The notes: generated from the sequence alone by a model not told the origin. A stretch of DNA of 64,000 bases from Adiantum capillus-veneris (GCA_014529385.2 CM043955.1:141390640-141454639); one strand, 5' to 3'. Shown: positions 20,040-32,409, counted from the first letter of the stretch. A program made the numbers and translations.

Positions 20040-20537
20040 GCGGTTTGTCGCGCATTTGGCAATCCCTATTACTCATGCAGCTCATGCTATAGATTTCGAA
20101 TGGACACAGGAATGTGATTTGGCTTTTTGAAGATTAAAACTGCAGCTCTCCAAAGCTCCGATTATGCTGGCACCGAATTGGGGACAGGATTTTCATGTGT
20201 TCGTGGATGCTTCGGATCGCGCTATTGGCAATGTGTTGATGCAGGAACAAAGTCAAGGATGGTTCCAACCGGTCTATTATGCCAGTAGACGATTATCATC
20301 TGCAGAAAGAAATTATTCAGTAACGGAAAGGGAATGTTTAGGGACGATTTATTCAGTGAAGAAATTCCGGCACTATCTGTTGGGCCGACGGTTTTTCTTC
20401 CATGTGGACCATTCGGCTCTGTTATACCTAGTAAGGCAACAAAATTTGATGGGAAGATTGGCCCGATGGGTGCTTCTGTTGCAGGAATTTGACTTTGAGG
20501 TCATACACAGGCCAGCGGCTCAGCATGCGGTGGCTGA
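20040..20537 (+). pseudogene. RT connection end and RNase H of element B
   Basis: The frame continues from the RT part on the other side of the CACTA insert. After an in-frame TGA near 20128, RNase H is well preserved. The four acidic positions can be read: Asp in FVDASDRAIG, Glu in TERECLGTIYSVKKFRHYLLG, Asp in FHVDHSALLYL, and Asp in AVADF. The sequence then leaves the retroelement pol frame at about 20538, where a fragment of an A-type element begins. Integrase is missing. Confidence 0.93.
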
Positions 20538-20837
20538 CTTTTATCTGCATATTTTTTATCATCCCAGTTGCTTGCACAACTCTGTGGTCGGCCATCCAAA
20601 TCTTGAATGGTGTTGCTTTCAAGTTTGTGATCCCATTCTTTGCTGAAGGTGTACCCCTAGGATGTTGAAACCTACCCCTCCATCCAGTATGACACCGGAT
20701 AGTGGTTCCCATTGTTGTCTGACTTTGTACTCTACCTGGATCACTAACACTTCATCATCCCTAACAGCTGCAAGGTCAACTGCTCTAGCATCGGCTTTAG
20801 CCTCCCTTTGTTGTTTGATGAATTTCACTGCTTCAGA
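20538..20837 (-). mobile_element. Fragment A' (left part): protease piece of an A-type element
   Basis: On the minus strand this segment matches element A at about 4812-5085, including VILDGGVGFNI and the block IWMADHRVVQATGMIKN. The junction with element B falls in a short shared stretch (TTATCTGCAT), present in A near 4819. The right border is the insertion point of element C; the fragment resumes at 34110. Confidence 0.85.
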
Positions 20838-22659
20838 TGTGAGGGCCATACCCAAACTCGACCCTACTCACCTCCCTCAGTCCTCCAGACTGTTCCAGGG
20901 AGTGACGTAGATCTATCTGCAGGTATCCGTCCCACTTGGGACCGACATTCAAACAAGACTCCGGCCTATCTCGAATGCCAACCCAAGGGGGTACATCCCT
21001 TCAGTCAATGATTCTATCCACTTCTCATAATCAATCTGTCCTTGATAGCTTTCCACACCCAAAATCGTGGTCCTTAGTCTTAATTCTCTTGATCTTTAAC
21101 TTGAGGATCTGCTCTTGATTTCTTGTTCTCCCTTGGTTCATGGCGATAACCCCTTTTTCCTTACAAGCAGGCACGGCAATTATCACTTTCTCCTAAGAAG
21201 AGGGATCTTGCAATCCTACCTGGTTTCGCTCGTCCCCGATTACCCATTTTTATCCCACGTAGTCCTAGTGTTTAACATAAAATTTTTAAATCAACATCCA
21301 GCCATCTGACCCTCCATATCCCCCCACCCACCGAACCATTTCATGAAAATCCCTTCTCGAGGTAGTACTTAACTACTATGAAATCAGGAAGACATCAGTC
21401 TATCAGACATCATCAAACAACAAGCATCATGCAATCTGTTGCATACCCTCGTTCAAGGAAACTCATCTGGTTATTCTCACCAGATCTTTATTTAGAAACT
21501 TTTATTTGCTATAATTAGCTTGTAACTAGTTTTATTACTAATCATGCAACACATTTAGTTTCAACCAATTCATCTTGCCTCCCCATTCAGGCCAAGATAA
21601 TCGGTTACAAGCCATCAAAATGGCAACACCTTCACAATATTCCCAGAATTAAGTGTTTGGGAAAGGCTCATCAAGTAATTTAATCATTCCTTCCTACGAA
21701 TTTTATTTCGAGAGATATAGCACCATCTGGTGACAGATGCACAGGATAGCCCCTATATTCCTAGCCTTTCCAGTTCCTCTTTAAGCAACCAAGTCGAACA
21801 AATTTCCTTAATTAAATTCACACCATCCTCCCTGATAATAACCTTCTAAGCCAACTATTGGCATTAGGCCATACCTGGATTATGGCCGATTTCCAATAAG
21901 ATACCACGGGTACTTCACCCGGCCGGGCAAAAATAAAACAAACCCATTCATCCCTTATCCCTCAGGCATAAATGACCTAGGTATAACAACTTGCCAGTTA
22001 CACTGCCCTAGCTGAAAAGGGCCAATCTCCGACAAGTTCCCCAAGAGAATCCTCTCTTGAATGGGCCGGCCTTTCAATCAAATTGACCCCAAGAAGATCC
22101 ATCTTGGTTCCCGGTCATTTCCAGAAAATCTTCAAAACTCCTATTTAAATCTATGTTTTGCAATGGGCTATCCCTATCACCTCTCGAGATTCCTTTTTTT
22201 TAACTCCTAGTTGGTAATTTTCAGGTTCATTCATTTATCAACCTTAATTTCTACTTTCATTAATTATCTACCAGCCAAGGTTATTTAGAAAATACAAACG
22301 AGTTTTTGCCATAGGCATTTGATGGTTAATGTCTCTTTGGAAATGCCAACGTTTTTAAGTTCAATCCCTGTTTTGTAGGATTCCCAGGTTTGTGTAATCC
22401 TTTGCCATCCATGGGGCATCTCCATGGAATCTTATAGAGTTTCCGGTGCAAACAACACAGAGATCAATTCCGCGAAGTTATCCCCTATCTCCCCCATCAC
22501 GTATTTGCAAACAAACTTGAAATTGAAAACTTTAGAAATACTCTTCAATACCAAGAATTGAACTACTTCTATCGAGCTTAGACAACTACTCTTTTCTTAT
22601 GGTACCTAGCTTTCCATTTTAAGAAGCTAGAAGGTCATCCTATAATTTATGAGTTTTCG

Positions 22660-23510
22660 AGCTTTCCATTAAAGCTTAAACCTAAAATACAAGGTAGTCA
22701 CTAAAGCTTACACCTAAGTGCAAAGTTACCATTAATGCTTAGCTTAAGAGTACAAATCTACCTTTAAAACTTAACTTAATGATGTATAGATACTCTTAGC
22801 ACTTAACCTATTTGCGACGTTTCCATTAAAGCTTAAACCTAAAAATGCAAGGTAGTCACTAAAGCTTACACCTAAGTGCAAAGTTACCAATTAAAGCTTA
22901 GCTTACGACCAATTAAAGCTTAGCTTAAGAGAGCAAATCTACCTTTGAAGCTTAACTTTATAATGCATAGATACTCTTATCACTTGACCTTGATTGCAAG
23001 GTTTCCATTAAAGCTTAAAACCTAAAAATACAAGGTAATCACTAAAGCTTATATCTAAGTGCAAAGTTACCATTAAGTCTTAGCTTACGAGAGCAAATCT
23101 ACCTTTGAAGCTTAACTTTATGATGCATAGATACTCTTATCACTTAACCCTAATTGCAAGGTTTCCATTAAAGCTTAAAACCTAAAAATGCAAGGTAATC
23201 ACTAAAGCTTACATCTAAGTGCAAAGTTACCATTAAAGCTTAGCTTACGAGAGCAAATCTACCTTTGAAGCTTAACTTTATGATGCGTAGATACTCTTAT
23301 CACTTAACCCTAATTGCAAGGATTCCATTAAAGCTTAAAACCTAAAAATGCAAGGTAATAACTAAAGCTTACATCTAAGTGCAAAGTTACCATTAAAGCT
23401 TAGCTTATGAGTGCAAATCTACCTTTGAAGCATAATTTAATGATGCTTAACTACCATTAATACTTAACCCTAATTCCAAGGTTACCATTAAAGCTTAAAC
23501 CTAAAATGAT
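22660..23510. repeat. 160-bp tandem array in the left LTR of C
   Basis: The marker ATACTCTTAT recurs at 22971, 23131 and 23291, a period of 160 bp. About five units are present, the first and last more diverged. Each unit contains four shorter subrepeats around AAAGCTTA, with text such as AAGCTTACACCTAAGTGC. A 22-bp duplication (22886-22907 and 22908-22929) lengthens one unit. Confidence 0.93.
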
Positions 23511-23867
23511 GCACATAAATCTTCCTAGTATTAAAACACATGGATTAATTAATCATACTAGAAATGAAGGTTACCTCCTCTAAACAAGAGGGAAGTGGGG
23601 TTGAAGTCCTTCTTGAAGAGATGTGAGGTTCAAGGAAGAAGGAAAGGGATTTATGGTGAAGAGGTTGGAGAGAGGAGCTTCTTCACAAAACCCTCAAGGG
23701 TTTGGCCTTCAAGAGAGGAAGAGGTTTGAGGGTTTGGCCTTCAAGAGAGAGAGAGACCAAGAGCAAGGTTTAATGGAAACCTTGATTTACTTAAGCATAA
23801 TGTTGAGCATGGCAAGTATGCAAGTAGCTTAGCATTATGTGTGTCCAAATACAAAGGAGGGGCGGTG

Positions 23868-24110
23868 CTTATATAGGAAATGGAGGGTGGAATTTTCTTC
23901 TCAATTCCTATTGGACCTCAATTTCTCTTTTCAATTCCTATTGGACCCCAATTCTCTTCTCAATTCCTATTGGACCCCAAATTCTCTTCTCAAATGTTAT
24001 TGGACCCAAATTCTCTTCTCAAATGTTATTGGACCCTATTTCTCTTCTCAAATGCTATTGGACCCTAAATCTCTTCTTAATTCCTATTGGACCCCAATTT
24101 TCTTCTTAGT
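23868..24110 (-). promoter_or_regulatory. LTR promoter of C: TATA box with seven tandem CCAAT units
   Basis: On the minus strand seven units of about 29 bp, each with GGTCCAAT, run from 24100 to 23905 and lead to TATATAAG at 23875-23868. Transcription would start near 23840 on the minus strand. This is the U3 part of the LTR. The right LTR has six units, one of them with a damaged CCAAT. Confidence 0.85.
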
Positions 24111-24398
24111 TCTTATCTCTTAACTATATCTTTCAATCAAGTTAGTCCCCTTTTCTCCCAGTTCCCGATCTAGATCAGTTTCCACATGGTTTCTGACGAA
24201 GAAGTATAAAAATTATCTTAGTCTTTTTGGAAAAATGTAAGGATGACGTAATTTCTTATCCAAATATCCCTATCTTTTCATTCTGGAGTAAAATTTCGTT
24301 GTCCGCATGACTTCTTTGTGGATCTTGCTTTTTATAAATTATTTTCTAAACAAAAAAAAAGTTCTGAATGGCTCTAGGGTTTAGGGAGGGACCTTGCA

Positions 24399-24412
24399 AA
24401 CTCCCCAACAAA
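24399..24412 (-). promoter_or_regulatory. Polypurine tract of element C
   Basis: On the minus strand GTTGGGGAGTT lies immediately before the LTR start TGCAAGG. This is where plus-strand DNA synthesis would be primed. Confidence 0.7.
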
Positions 24413-25232
24413 AAGAAAGAGTTGTCCTCAGCTCGGGAGATGCTTTAAAGAGTAGACAGACTCAATCTTCGGTCAACTTATGATTGAAGATGGTCAGTAA
24501 CTTTAGGGTATTTAGATTAAAGGATAGTGAAGCTGGTATGGACCTTGAATAATACACTTCTCTTCCATTTTTAGCGCTGACTCAAAAGTCTTAATGACTC
24601 GAGGTTACTTTAATTGCTGAGTGTGATCATACTCATCTAGGTATTTTTCCTTTGGTGTGACCGGATTGTGTTTCTCTTGTTAGTTCTGAAGATTATTTCT
24701 TCACTTTGCTCTCTATCTAGCCTTAATTTGCTTACCATTCTTACCTAAACTTAAACCTTTTTCCGTTTTGAGCGTTGACTCATTTCTCTATTGATATCAT
24801 CCAGCTAATACCATGTTCTTGACAGTTAAAGAATTTCATACTGATCTTTTAATTAATCTTGCAATATCTCCTCTCCTTGTGTACCCAATTTATTTCCTCC
24901 ATCCTTATTTATCTTATGTCTATAGCTTACTGTCTCATCTTTCACTTAGTAATAATCAGATATTTCACGTATCATAACAACTAGACTTGTAAAACACGAT
25001 GTACGATTTGAATCTCAAAAGATTTGACTGGCTAGAGATGCTTGAATTCCATAAATATGATGATTAATTACATCTGCATAAAAATACATCAAAAGTGCCA
25101 TCGATATCTTGAAGAATAATTATAAGTTGTTCCAAAGAACCAACCAAAAATATGATCAAGGGTTTGGACAAAAGGATTTGATTCCAAAAGGTCCACAATA
25201 TCTGAATGCAATCTTACGGAATTTCCCTAGCT
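24413..25232. other. Internal region of C without genes, left part
   Basis: A/T-rich sequence between the polypurine tract and the integrase remnant, with no frame or domain. By position it is the untranslated tail of the element. Confidence 0.5.
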
Positions 25233-25901
25233 TTAAGGAGCTGTGTTTGGGTTTGACTCTGAGGAAAACTTGTTCGTCTTTGCTAAACTTCTAGCAGAGC
25301 GGTGAAGATCATCATGGCTCTTTTGCTTATCACTAGCTCTCATCAGGTTGTCTCTAATGACTAGAAGTTTATGATCTATCTCTTCTAGGGTAGACTTAGC
25401 GGTAGGAACATGAAGACCTGGGTCGGCTAATCGAAGAGGGTCTAAACATTTCAGACCATAGAAGGCTTTAAAGGGTGACATTCCAAGGCTGCGATGATGA
25501 GAAGAGTTATTATCAAACTCAAATAGGGGAAGAAACTTGATCCATTGCTCGGGCTGCTGGCTGCACTATGCTCGAAGCATATCTTCAATGACTTGATTCA
25601 CTTGTTCAGTTTGACCATCAGTCTTTGGATGATATGCTTAGCTGAGATTCAGTTCGGTACCCAGAGATTGAAACATGGCTTGCCAAAACTTAGAAGTAAA
25701 GTTGACATCCCGATCACTGATGATTCTTGTAGGGATTCCATGTAATCTTACTACCTCTTTGACAAATACTTGGGCTATGTTGATGACGGTGGCTGTCCGC
25801 TTGACTGTAATTAGATGAGCCACTTTAGTGAGCTTATCTACTATGACAAAAATAGAATCATAGTTTCCAGCTGTCTTTGGAAGACGAGTAACAAAGTCCA
25901 T
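25233..25901 (-). pseudogene. Integrase remnant of element C (chromovirus-like)
   Basis: The core starts MDFVTRLPKTAGNYDSIF, giving the first catalytic Asp. IISDRDVNFTSKFW gives the second, and YHPKTDGQTEQVNQVIEDML gives the Glu, so the DDE triad survives. MSPFKAFYGLKC follows, a conserved block in plant Ty3/gypsy integrases. Two stops (a TAA before YHPKT and a TAG after DMLRA) break the frame. The N-terminal zinc module, RT, RNase H, protease and gag are absent. The sequence style resembles chromovirus integrases, but no chromodomain is seen. Confidence 0.88.
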
Positions 25902-27958
25902 ACTTAGACAATTCCCAGTTCATCTGAGGAATATCTAGGGTCTGAAGCTTTCCAGGTAGTAAAGAAGACTATCTGCTAAGGTATAGTCAGTTAAGTGCTC
26001 CCTTGGATTCTGAGCTTGAATCTCTTGTAGAAGAGGTCTAAAATAGGGTCTACCTAAATTTCTTGTTGAACTTCCTCAGGTAAAGAAGAGCTAAAGAGCG
26101 AATTAGTTACGGTTGATGAGGACAGGATTGTTTGTCAAGAGGTCTTTGAGTCTATTGAAGGTAGCATCTCTCCCCAACAAAAGAAGAAAGAGATGTCCTC
26201 AACTCGAATAAAAATACTTAATTGATGAATCTTCTTAGATACGTCTTATGACTTAACTTATTGTTAACGCTTTCAACTTGGCTTCTCTCTTACACTTCAT
26301 CAAAAATCTGCTAATATAATAATGGAGTCATGGAAAATCTTTCTTAATAAGCTATCTTCTTGAATAAGTCATCGCGTTTGTGGATTCTTCCATACACTAC
26401 TTCCTCTTTATAAGATACTGGTAATCCCTTCTTTATCAGCACTTGTTATCCTCTTATTTTTCCGATCTTCACTCTCTTGTAACTTAGTCATTTTCGTATC
26501 TGATGGTGTCTTGTCAAGAAGACTTGGTTCTTCCTGTATGCATCTCTCACTTGCAGAGTGCAGATGAGGCAGTTAAAAGACAGTTCTTAGAGCGATACAA
26601 AGATCTCCTCTTTCCTCAACCAAATTCTTGTGTCTGCTAGACGATATGGAAGACATGGCGACATCTCACAAGAGTGACTCTCTGGGGTAGAGACCATTTT
26701 TGCAACAATACCCGACTTGATATGGTTACAGAGGCTCTGAGACTTGGCCCTCGATACTACTGCATCAAAAGGACACGAGATCATGGGTTCTCCGCAAGGT
26801 TGTTCTTGCTTGTGCAGTTTATCCCCCACTCCAAAATTTGTCTTGATACCATCTGGAGTCTTCCTCTTAGAGGTCCCTTTCTTTTCTCAGTTTATACCCG
26901 AGAAATTGCTCAAGCTATTTCTCGTAGAAGCATTCCAGAGGGTGAGCGTCCTAACATGTGTGGTGCTTGCGATACTTGGTTATGTGACCATATATTAGAG
27001 GGATCTTCATGATTTGTAAACTTTCTTGCCTCTGCGTAATTAATTCCTGCCTCCCTTGTAATACTTTTTGGCTCTAATTGAAGAAATAACCCTTTTTGAA
27101 AAAATTGAGTATTGTCAGTATTTCCTTTTCTTCAAATGTCAGTCTCTCTTCTTCAATTTCCAATGAGTTTTTTATGACTTCTCTTTACTGTGTACTTTTA
27201 ATTTCTACAAATGGTCTTTCGTCTACAATAGTCTTGAGTAAAGATTCCCACTTTAAAGTTCTTGGCTAACTCATAAGTTTTCTTTCTTATTCTTCTCAAG
27301 TCTTTGAATGATCCGCGGAATTTGTGAGCTTATCTCTTGCACTTTCCCATCTTTAAGGGATTTCTTTTGATCGGACTTAAAAAAAAACACTTGGTCATCA
27401 CTTGCACTCTTAAGATTCTTTCTTAGGACTTGCAATTTTGGCAATCCAATTCTTCACTTGATTAAAAAAGTTCCTTCTGTCTCAATATTATCTTGGTACA
27501 ATTTACAGTAATCTTGAATTCTCATGAAGTTCTAACAATAGAGAACTTGGAAAATCTACATCTCTTGCGCTCAACAAGACTTCTTCAATTCAGTGGATAA
27601 ATACTCAATTTTTTCATTGTACTGACGTAAACAAAAATGCCATCCTTGCCATTCCATGTAATCTTCCAATCCTGATAAATTCCAATCTTCATAAATCTCT
27701 CATTTATGAGCTTCCTAAAATGTTCCAGCATAGCGAGCCTTTGCTCTAGCATCGCAATTTCCATCCTGTCACAGATAATCTGTTGAATTTCTTATGGCAG
27801 ATCCCAAGCCATCTTGAAATTTTTTGATAATTTATTGGAACATCAAGACTTCATTTGGTAATATAATTGAAATTTGGGTGCTAGACTGAGTTGGTTTTCT
27901 CTCATGCATTAATCTTAAATCCAAAATTCTAGATTCCAAGGTCCAAGATTCAAAATTA
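25902..27958. other. Internal region of C without genes, right part
   Basis: About 2 kb of A/T-rich sequence between integrase and primer site where gag and most of pol should lie. No domain is readable. A block near 26168 (CTCCCCAACAAAAG and following) resembles the polypurine-tract flank at 24401, a sign that this region is a mosaic formed by recombination or deletion. Confidence 0.5.
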
Positions 27959-27970
27959 GCTCTAATACCA
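27959..27970 (-). promoter_or_regulatory. Primer binding site of element C (initiator Met tRNA)
   Basis: On the minus strand TGGTATTAGAGC starts two bases after the LTR end. It differs by one base from TGGTATCAGAGC, the initiator-Met site common in plant retroelements. This fixes the element's direction. Confidence 0.92.
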
Positions 27971-28681
27971 CTTGTGAGGGCCATACCAAGACTCGACCCT
28001 ACTCACCTCCCTCAGTCCTCCTGACCGTTCTAGGGAGTGACGTAGATCTATCTGCAGGTATCCCTCCCACTTGGGACCGACATTCAGACAGGACTCTGGC
28101 CTATCTTGAATGCCAACCCAAGGGGGTACATCCCTTCATTCAATTATTCTATCCGCTTCTCATAATCAATCTATCCTTGATAGCTTTCCGCACCCAAAGT
28201 CGTGGTCCTTAGTCTTGATTCTCTTGATCTTTAACTTGAGGATCTTCTCTTGCTTTCTTGTTCTCCCTTGGTTCATGGCGATAACCCCTTTTTCCTAACA
28301 AGTAGGCATGGCAGTTATCACTTTCCCCTAAGAAGAGGGATCTTGAAATCCTACCTGGTATCGCTCGTCCTCGATTACCCATTTTTATCCCACGTAATCC
28401 TAGCATTTAACATAAAAATTTTAATCAACATCCGGCCATCTGACCCTCTGGATCCACCCACCCACTGAACCATTTCATGAAATCCCTTCCCGAGGTAGTA
28501 CTTAACTACTACAAAATCAGGAAGATAGTAGTTTATCAGACATCATCAAACACCAAGCAGCATGCAATCTATTGCATACCCTCATTCAGGGAAATTCATT
28601 TGCTTGTTCCCACCAGATCTTTATTTAAAAACTTTTAATTCATTTTCTTTCCTTTATCTACTATAATTAGCTTGTAACTAG

Positions 28682-31287
28682 TGAGGCGGTCCGGGGCGGG
28701 AAACAAGAAGAGTGGCCTCTAAACACCCTTCGAGGCTCCCGTGCTGCTCAATTGGGGCTGGGGCAAGCACAATCAGAGACAACAACAACCCACAGCCAGA
28801 AAAAAAACAAGAAAAGGGGTGCGCACCACCTAGTTGTAGATGCGAACTAGGATGCACGTAATATCTCCTTGTACTCAAACGCAGAAAGAGAAGGGAATGC
28901 AAGATAGCCACACACACCAAACACAAACATTCACCACGCCAGAGAGAGGTAAAGAGCACAAATCAACTTGAGCAACTCAGTCTTAGCCTTAAAGACTAGA
29001 TGCACACAAAGCTTGATGAGAAATAGAGAGACAACACAAAACTTGACCTTGTTGCCAATACACAAATTGTCTTAGGGTCACGGGAGCCCTCTCACCGAGC
29101 ACCCTCTTACAATTGACCTTTTAAGCAAACAATTCAACAAGCCCTCAAACCACCAAGCATGAAATGGCACAACAAACTTCAAGGACAATATACCTTCAAC
29201 CACCTGATGATCCAACTTATCAAGTCAATTTGGAGAGAAGAGTCGTAGTTGCAGCATACAATTGCACCCAAAACTATAAATCTTATTTATGCACAACAGT
29301 AGGCTACAAGGGTGGTGAAGAGTATGGCATACACTCCACTCCTCTAGATGGCATAACTAACTTCAAGCTTCTCCATGCACCTATGTGTAATGATGGAATA
29401 GAGCACTCACGATGCACACACTCTAAACAACTAGGCTTGAAGAGTGGTGTGTTATGTGTTGAGAATGGTGTGGTGTAGTGTGATCATGTGATGATTTACA
29501 AGGGAGAGAAGGGCTCTATTTATAGGTTTTAGAAGCCCCGATTAGGATTAGGCCTAATCAAGTTTATTTGAAGGAATAAAAGATTATGCATTTTTTATTT
29601 TTTATTTTAATGAGGGTGGGTCTCTCTTGTCCTTTGAGTCACATGGATGTGGGCTCAAGGGAAGAGAATTATTGAGGATGATAGGAGAGAGGATTGAGTG
29701 AATAATTTGGGAGTGCCTACTCTAGTAGAGGGTGCATTTTACAATAAGGTTAGTGGTTAGTAGTTAGTAATTATCACCAAAAAATATTTACAAAATCATT
29801 CACCAAATGGTGAGATATATGATGAGAAAAGTTAGAGAAGGGATGAGCTTGTAAAGAGAGGTTGAAGCTTTGGAGAAGTTGACCTTCACCTCTTTACAGC
29901 ACCGGAAGAAGAAGCAGTCAGCATGGTGAAGCAGCGCGTGTCGATGAAGCTATGTTATTTCAAACCTTGGAAAATTCATGATAAAAGCCTTCATTTGCAG
30001 AGGTTATCTTTGGATTTTTGCTGATTTTTTGAAGTTCTTTACAAAGTTGAAGAGAGTATGGTAATATGGACATATATAGAGAGAGAAAGGGGGACACATA
30101 GGGTGTAGAAATGGAGGATGAAGGCTATGGAGGTGTGAGAGATGTGGCAATGGTGAAGAGGGTGAATTAGGACATGGGAGTTGCAGGTTTGGGAGTGAGA
30201 GGGAGAGGGAGGAGTGTGTGTGAAAGAGGAAAATGATAAAGTGGAAGACAGAATGTGGCTGCATAGCATGAGCAAAATGGGGTCCACCAATAAAATCATA
30301 GCTCACAGCTCGTAGCTCAAAAAAATATGAAAAATTTGAGGTGAAATTTCAGCTCACGAGCTACAACTTTTTTTTGTATCACCTTTCGAAATTCAAGGAG
30401 CATGTGATTTTTAAAAATTCAGCAAACCGACTGTTTTTTCCACTGCACAAGGTCCTTATGAGGTCCTTCTTTGGATGATTCTTTTGAATACCTCCAAGAG
30501 TGAGCTCCCCATGGTGCATGCATGCATGCCACATACCCTTGAACTTATTTGGTAGGTCTATAATTGAAGATATTATTGAGATCATGATATAAGTGAATAG
30601 TACAACTAAGAAAATCAAATATTTAGGGGTCTAAAAAAATATGTACATGTCAAATATAAATAATATAGGTGGAAAAAATATAAAGGGGTCAAAATAAATA
30701 TTTCTCATTATAAGTCTACCATAAAAAGATGAATATTTTTGGTGTTCTAATTTATGAGAGTAAAAGAGAATAGATGTAGGAAGGAAAAATCACAATAGTG
30801 AAAAAATATACACATAAATAAAACTAGTTTTTTTGGATTTTTGTTGGGATGGAGTTACAGCAAAAATAAGAGAAGCTTGCATGAAATTATTTTTATATGG
30901 AATAAAGAGTATGCAAAATGGTAAGAAAAAATATGTTAATGGTGAGTCAATGTACATAGCATAAATAACACACCATAGGTAAAAATATTTAAATAAATAC
31001 CAAAATAATTATGAAAAATCCTTTTATTTAGGCCCTATATACAATGAAATATTTACACACAAATGGGCCATAATATACTTATATTTTTTATATATTTTTT
31101 ATTTTTTTGTCTCAACTAACCCAGTGACTAGCTAATTAAGGGTTTTTAAGAAGATATGAGAAAAGTCCCCTAACTCACACACACCTATATACAGTGAAAT
31201 GGTAGGGATAGCCACAGTGTTTGGATGATTTGGGTAGGGTGGGTTAACTCACTATGGCAATTACGGAGAGCCAAAAAACGGCTATCA
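28682..31287 (-). mobile_element. Insert D: solo-LTR-like element of about 2.6 kb
   Basis: Comparison with the left LTR shows an insertion here. It starts TGAGGCGGTCC and ends GGCTATCA, flanked by CTAG on both sides (ACTAG if the last base is counted in the target). TG...CA ends with a 4-5 bp duplication fit a solo LTR. A minus-strand TATAAATA box at 29524-29517 supports minus orientation. No coding domain is seen; a 104-codon plus-strand opening at 29164 has no recognisable content. There is no second copy to confirm LTR status. Confidence 0.7.
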
Positions 31288-32409
31288 CTAGTTTCCTCAC
31301 TAATCATGAAACACATTTAGTTTCAACCAGTTCATCTTACCTCCCCATTCAGACCAAGATAATCGGTTACAAGCCATCAAAATGGCATCACCTTCACAAT
31401 ATTTCCTAGAATTAAGTGGCTGGGAAAGGCTCATCAAGTAATTTATTCATTCCTTCCTAAACATTTTATTTCGAGAGATATAGCACCATCTGGTGAAAGA
31501 TGCATAGGATAGCCCCTATATTCCTAGCCTTTCCAGTTCCTTTTTAAGCAACCATGTAGAACAGATTTCCTTAATTAAATTCACATCATCCTCCCTGAGT
31601 ATAACCTTCTCATCCAACCATTGGCATCAGGTTATACCGGATTATGGTCGATTTTCAATAAGATACCGCGGGTACTTCACCTGGTCGGACAAAAATAAAA
31701 CAAAGCCATTCATCCCTTATCCCTCGGGCATGAATGACTTAGGTATAACAACTTGCTGGTTACACTGCCCTAGCGGAAAAGGGCCAATCTCCGACAAGTC
31801 CCCCAAGAGAATCCTTTCAATGGGCCGGCCTTTCAATCACATTGACCCCAAGAAGATCCATCTTGGTTCCCGGTCATTTCCAGACAATCTTCAAAACTCC
31901 TAGTTAAATCTATGTTTTGCAATGGGCTATCCCTATCACCTCTCGAGATTCCTTTTTTTTAACTCCTAGTTCGTAATTTCCACGTTCATTCATTTATCAA
32001 CCTTAATTCCTACTTTCATTAATTATCTACAAGCCAAGTTTATTTAGAAAATACAAGCGAGTTTTTGCCATAGGCATTTGATGGTTAATGTCTCTTTGGA
32101 AATGCCAACTTTTTTAAGCTTGATCCCCATTTTATACGATTCTCAGGTTTTTGCAATCCTTTGTCATACATGGGGCATCTCCACGGAAGCTTGTAGAGTT
32201 TTCGGTTGAAACAACACGGAGATCAATTCCGCGAAGTTATCCCCTATCTCCCCCATCACGTATTTGCAAACAAACTTGAAATTGAAAAGTTTAGAAATAG
32301 TCTTCAATACCAAAAATTGAACTACTTCTATCGAGCTTAGACAACTACTCTTTTCTTATGGTACCTAGCTTTCCATTTTAAGAAGCTAGAAGGTCATCCT
32401 ATAATTTAT

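Larger units (their letters stand above)
7648..20537 (+). mobile_element. Element B: Ty3/gypsy retrotransposon split by a CACTA element, 3' part lost
   Basis: Element B has a 5' LTR, primer site, gag with three zinc knuckles, protease and RT on the plus strand up to 11467. It resumes with the end of RT and RNase H at 20040-20537. Integrase and 3' LTR are absent because at about 20538 the sequence switches to a fragment of an A-type element on the other strand. From 8384 to 11203 the coding sequence keeps one reading frame, interrupted only by four TAG codons. B is therefore younger or better preserved than A and E. Confidence 0.9.
20838..24398 (-). repeat. 3' LTR of element C
   Basis: About 3,561 bp. 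In minus-strand order it holds a U3 start with a tandem CCAAT array, a TATA box at 23875-23868, the 160-bp array at 23510-22660, and a long A/T-rich part without genes. It matches the right LTR along its full length with scattered substitutions and small indels, including one extra CCAAT unit and a 22-bp tandem duplication at 22886-22929. Confidence 0.93.

Noticed and set aside
23837-24123. Repetitive open frames (IPIGPQ and LLDPNS types) in LTR C
   Set aside because: They arise because the CCAAT units are about 29 bp long and open in all three plus frames; the element is on the minus strand and this is its promoter.
26587-27012. Open frames on both strands within C
   Set aside because: They overlap each other, lack known motifs and lie in a decayed internal region.
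29164-29478. 104-codon plus-strand frame in insert D
   Set aside because: No recognised domain, no second copy, and the TATA box of the insert points the other way.
28682-31287. Insert D as a Helitron or hAT element
   Set aside because: CTAG next to the end and a small hairpin hinted at a Helitron, but no TC start is present. The TAGTG-like ends lack an 8-bp duplication. TG...CA ends with CTAG repeats fit better.
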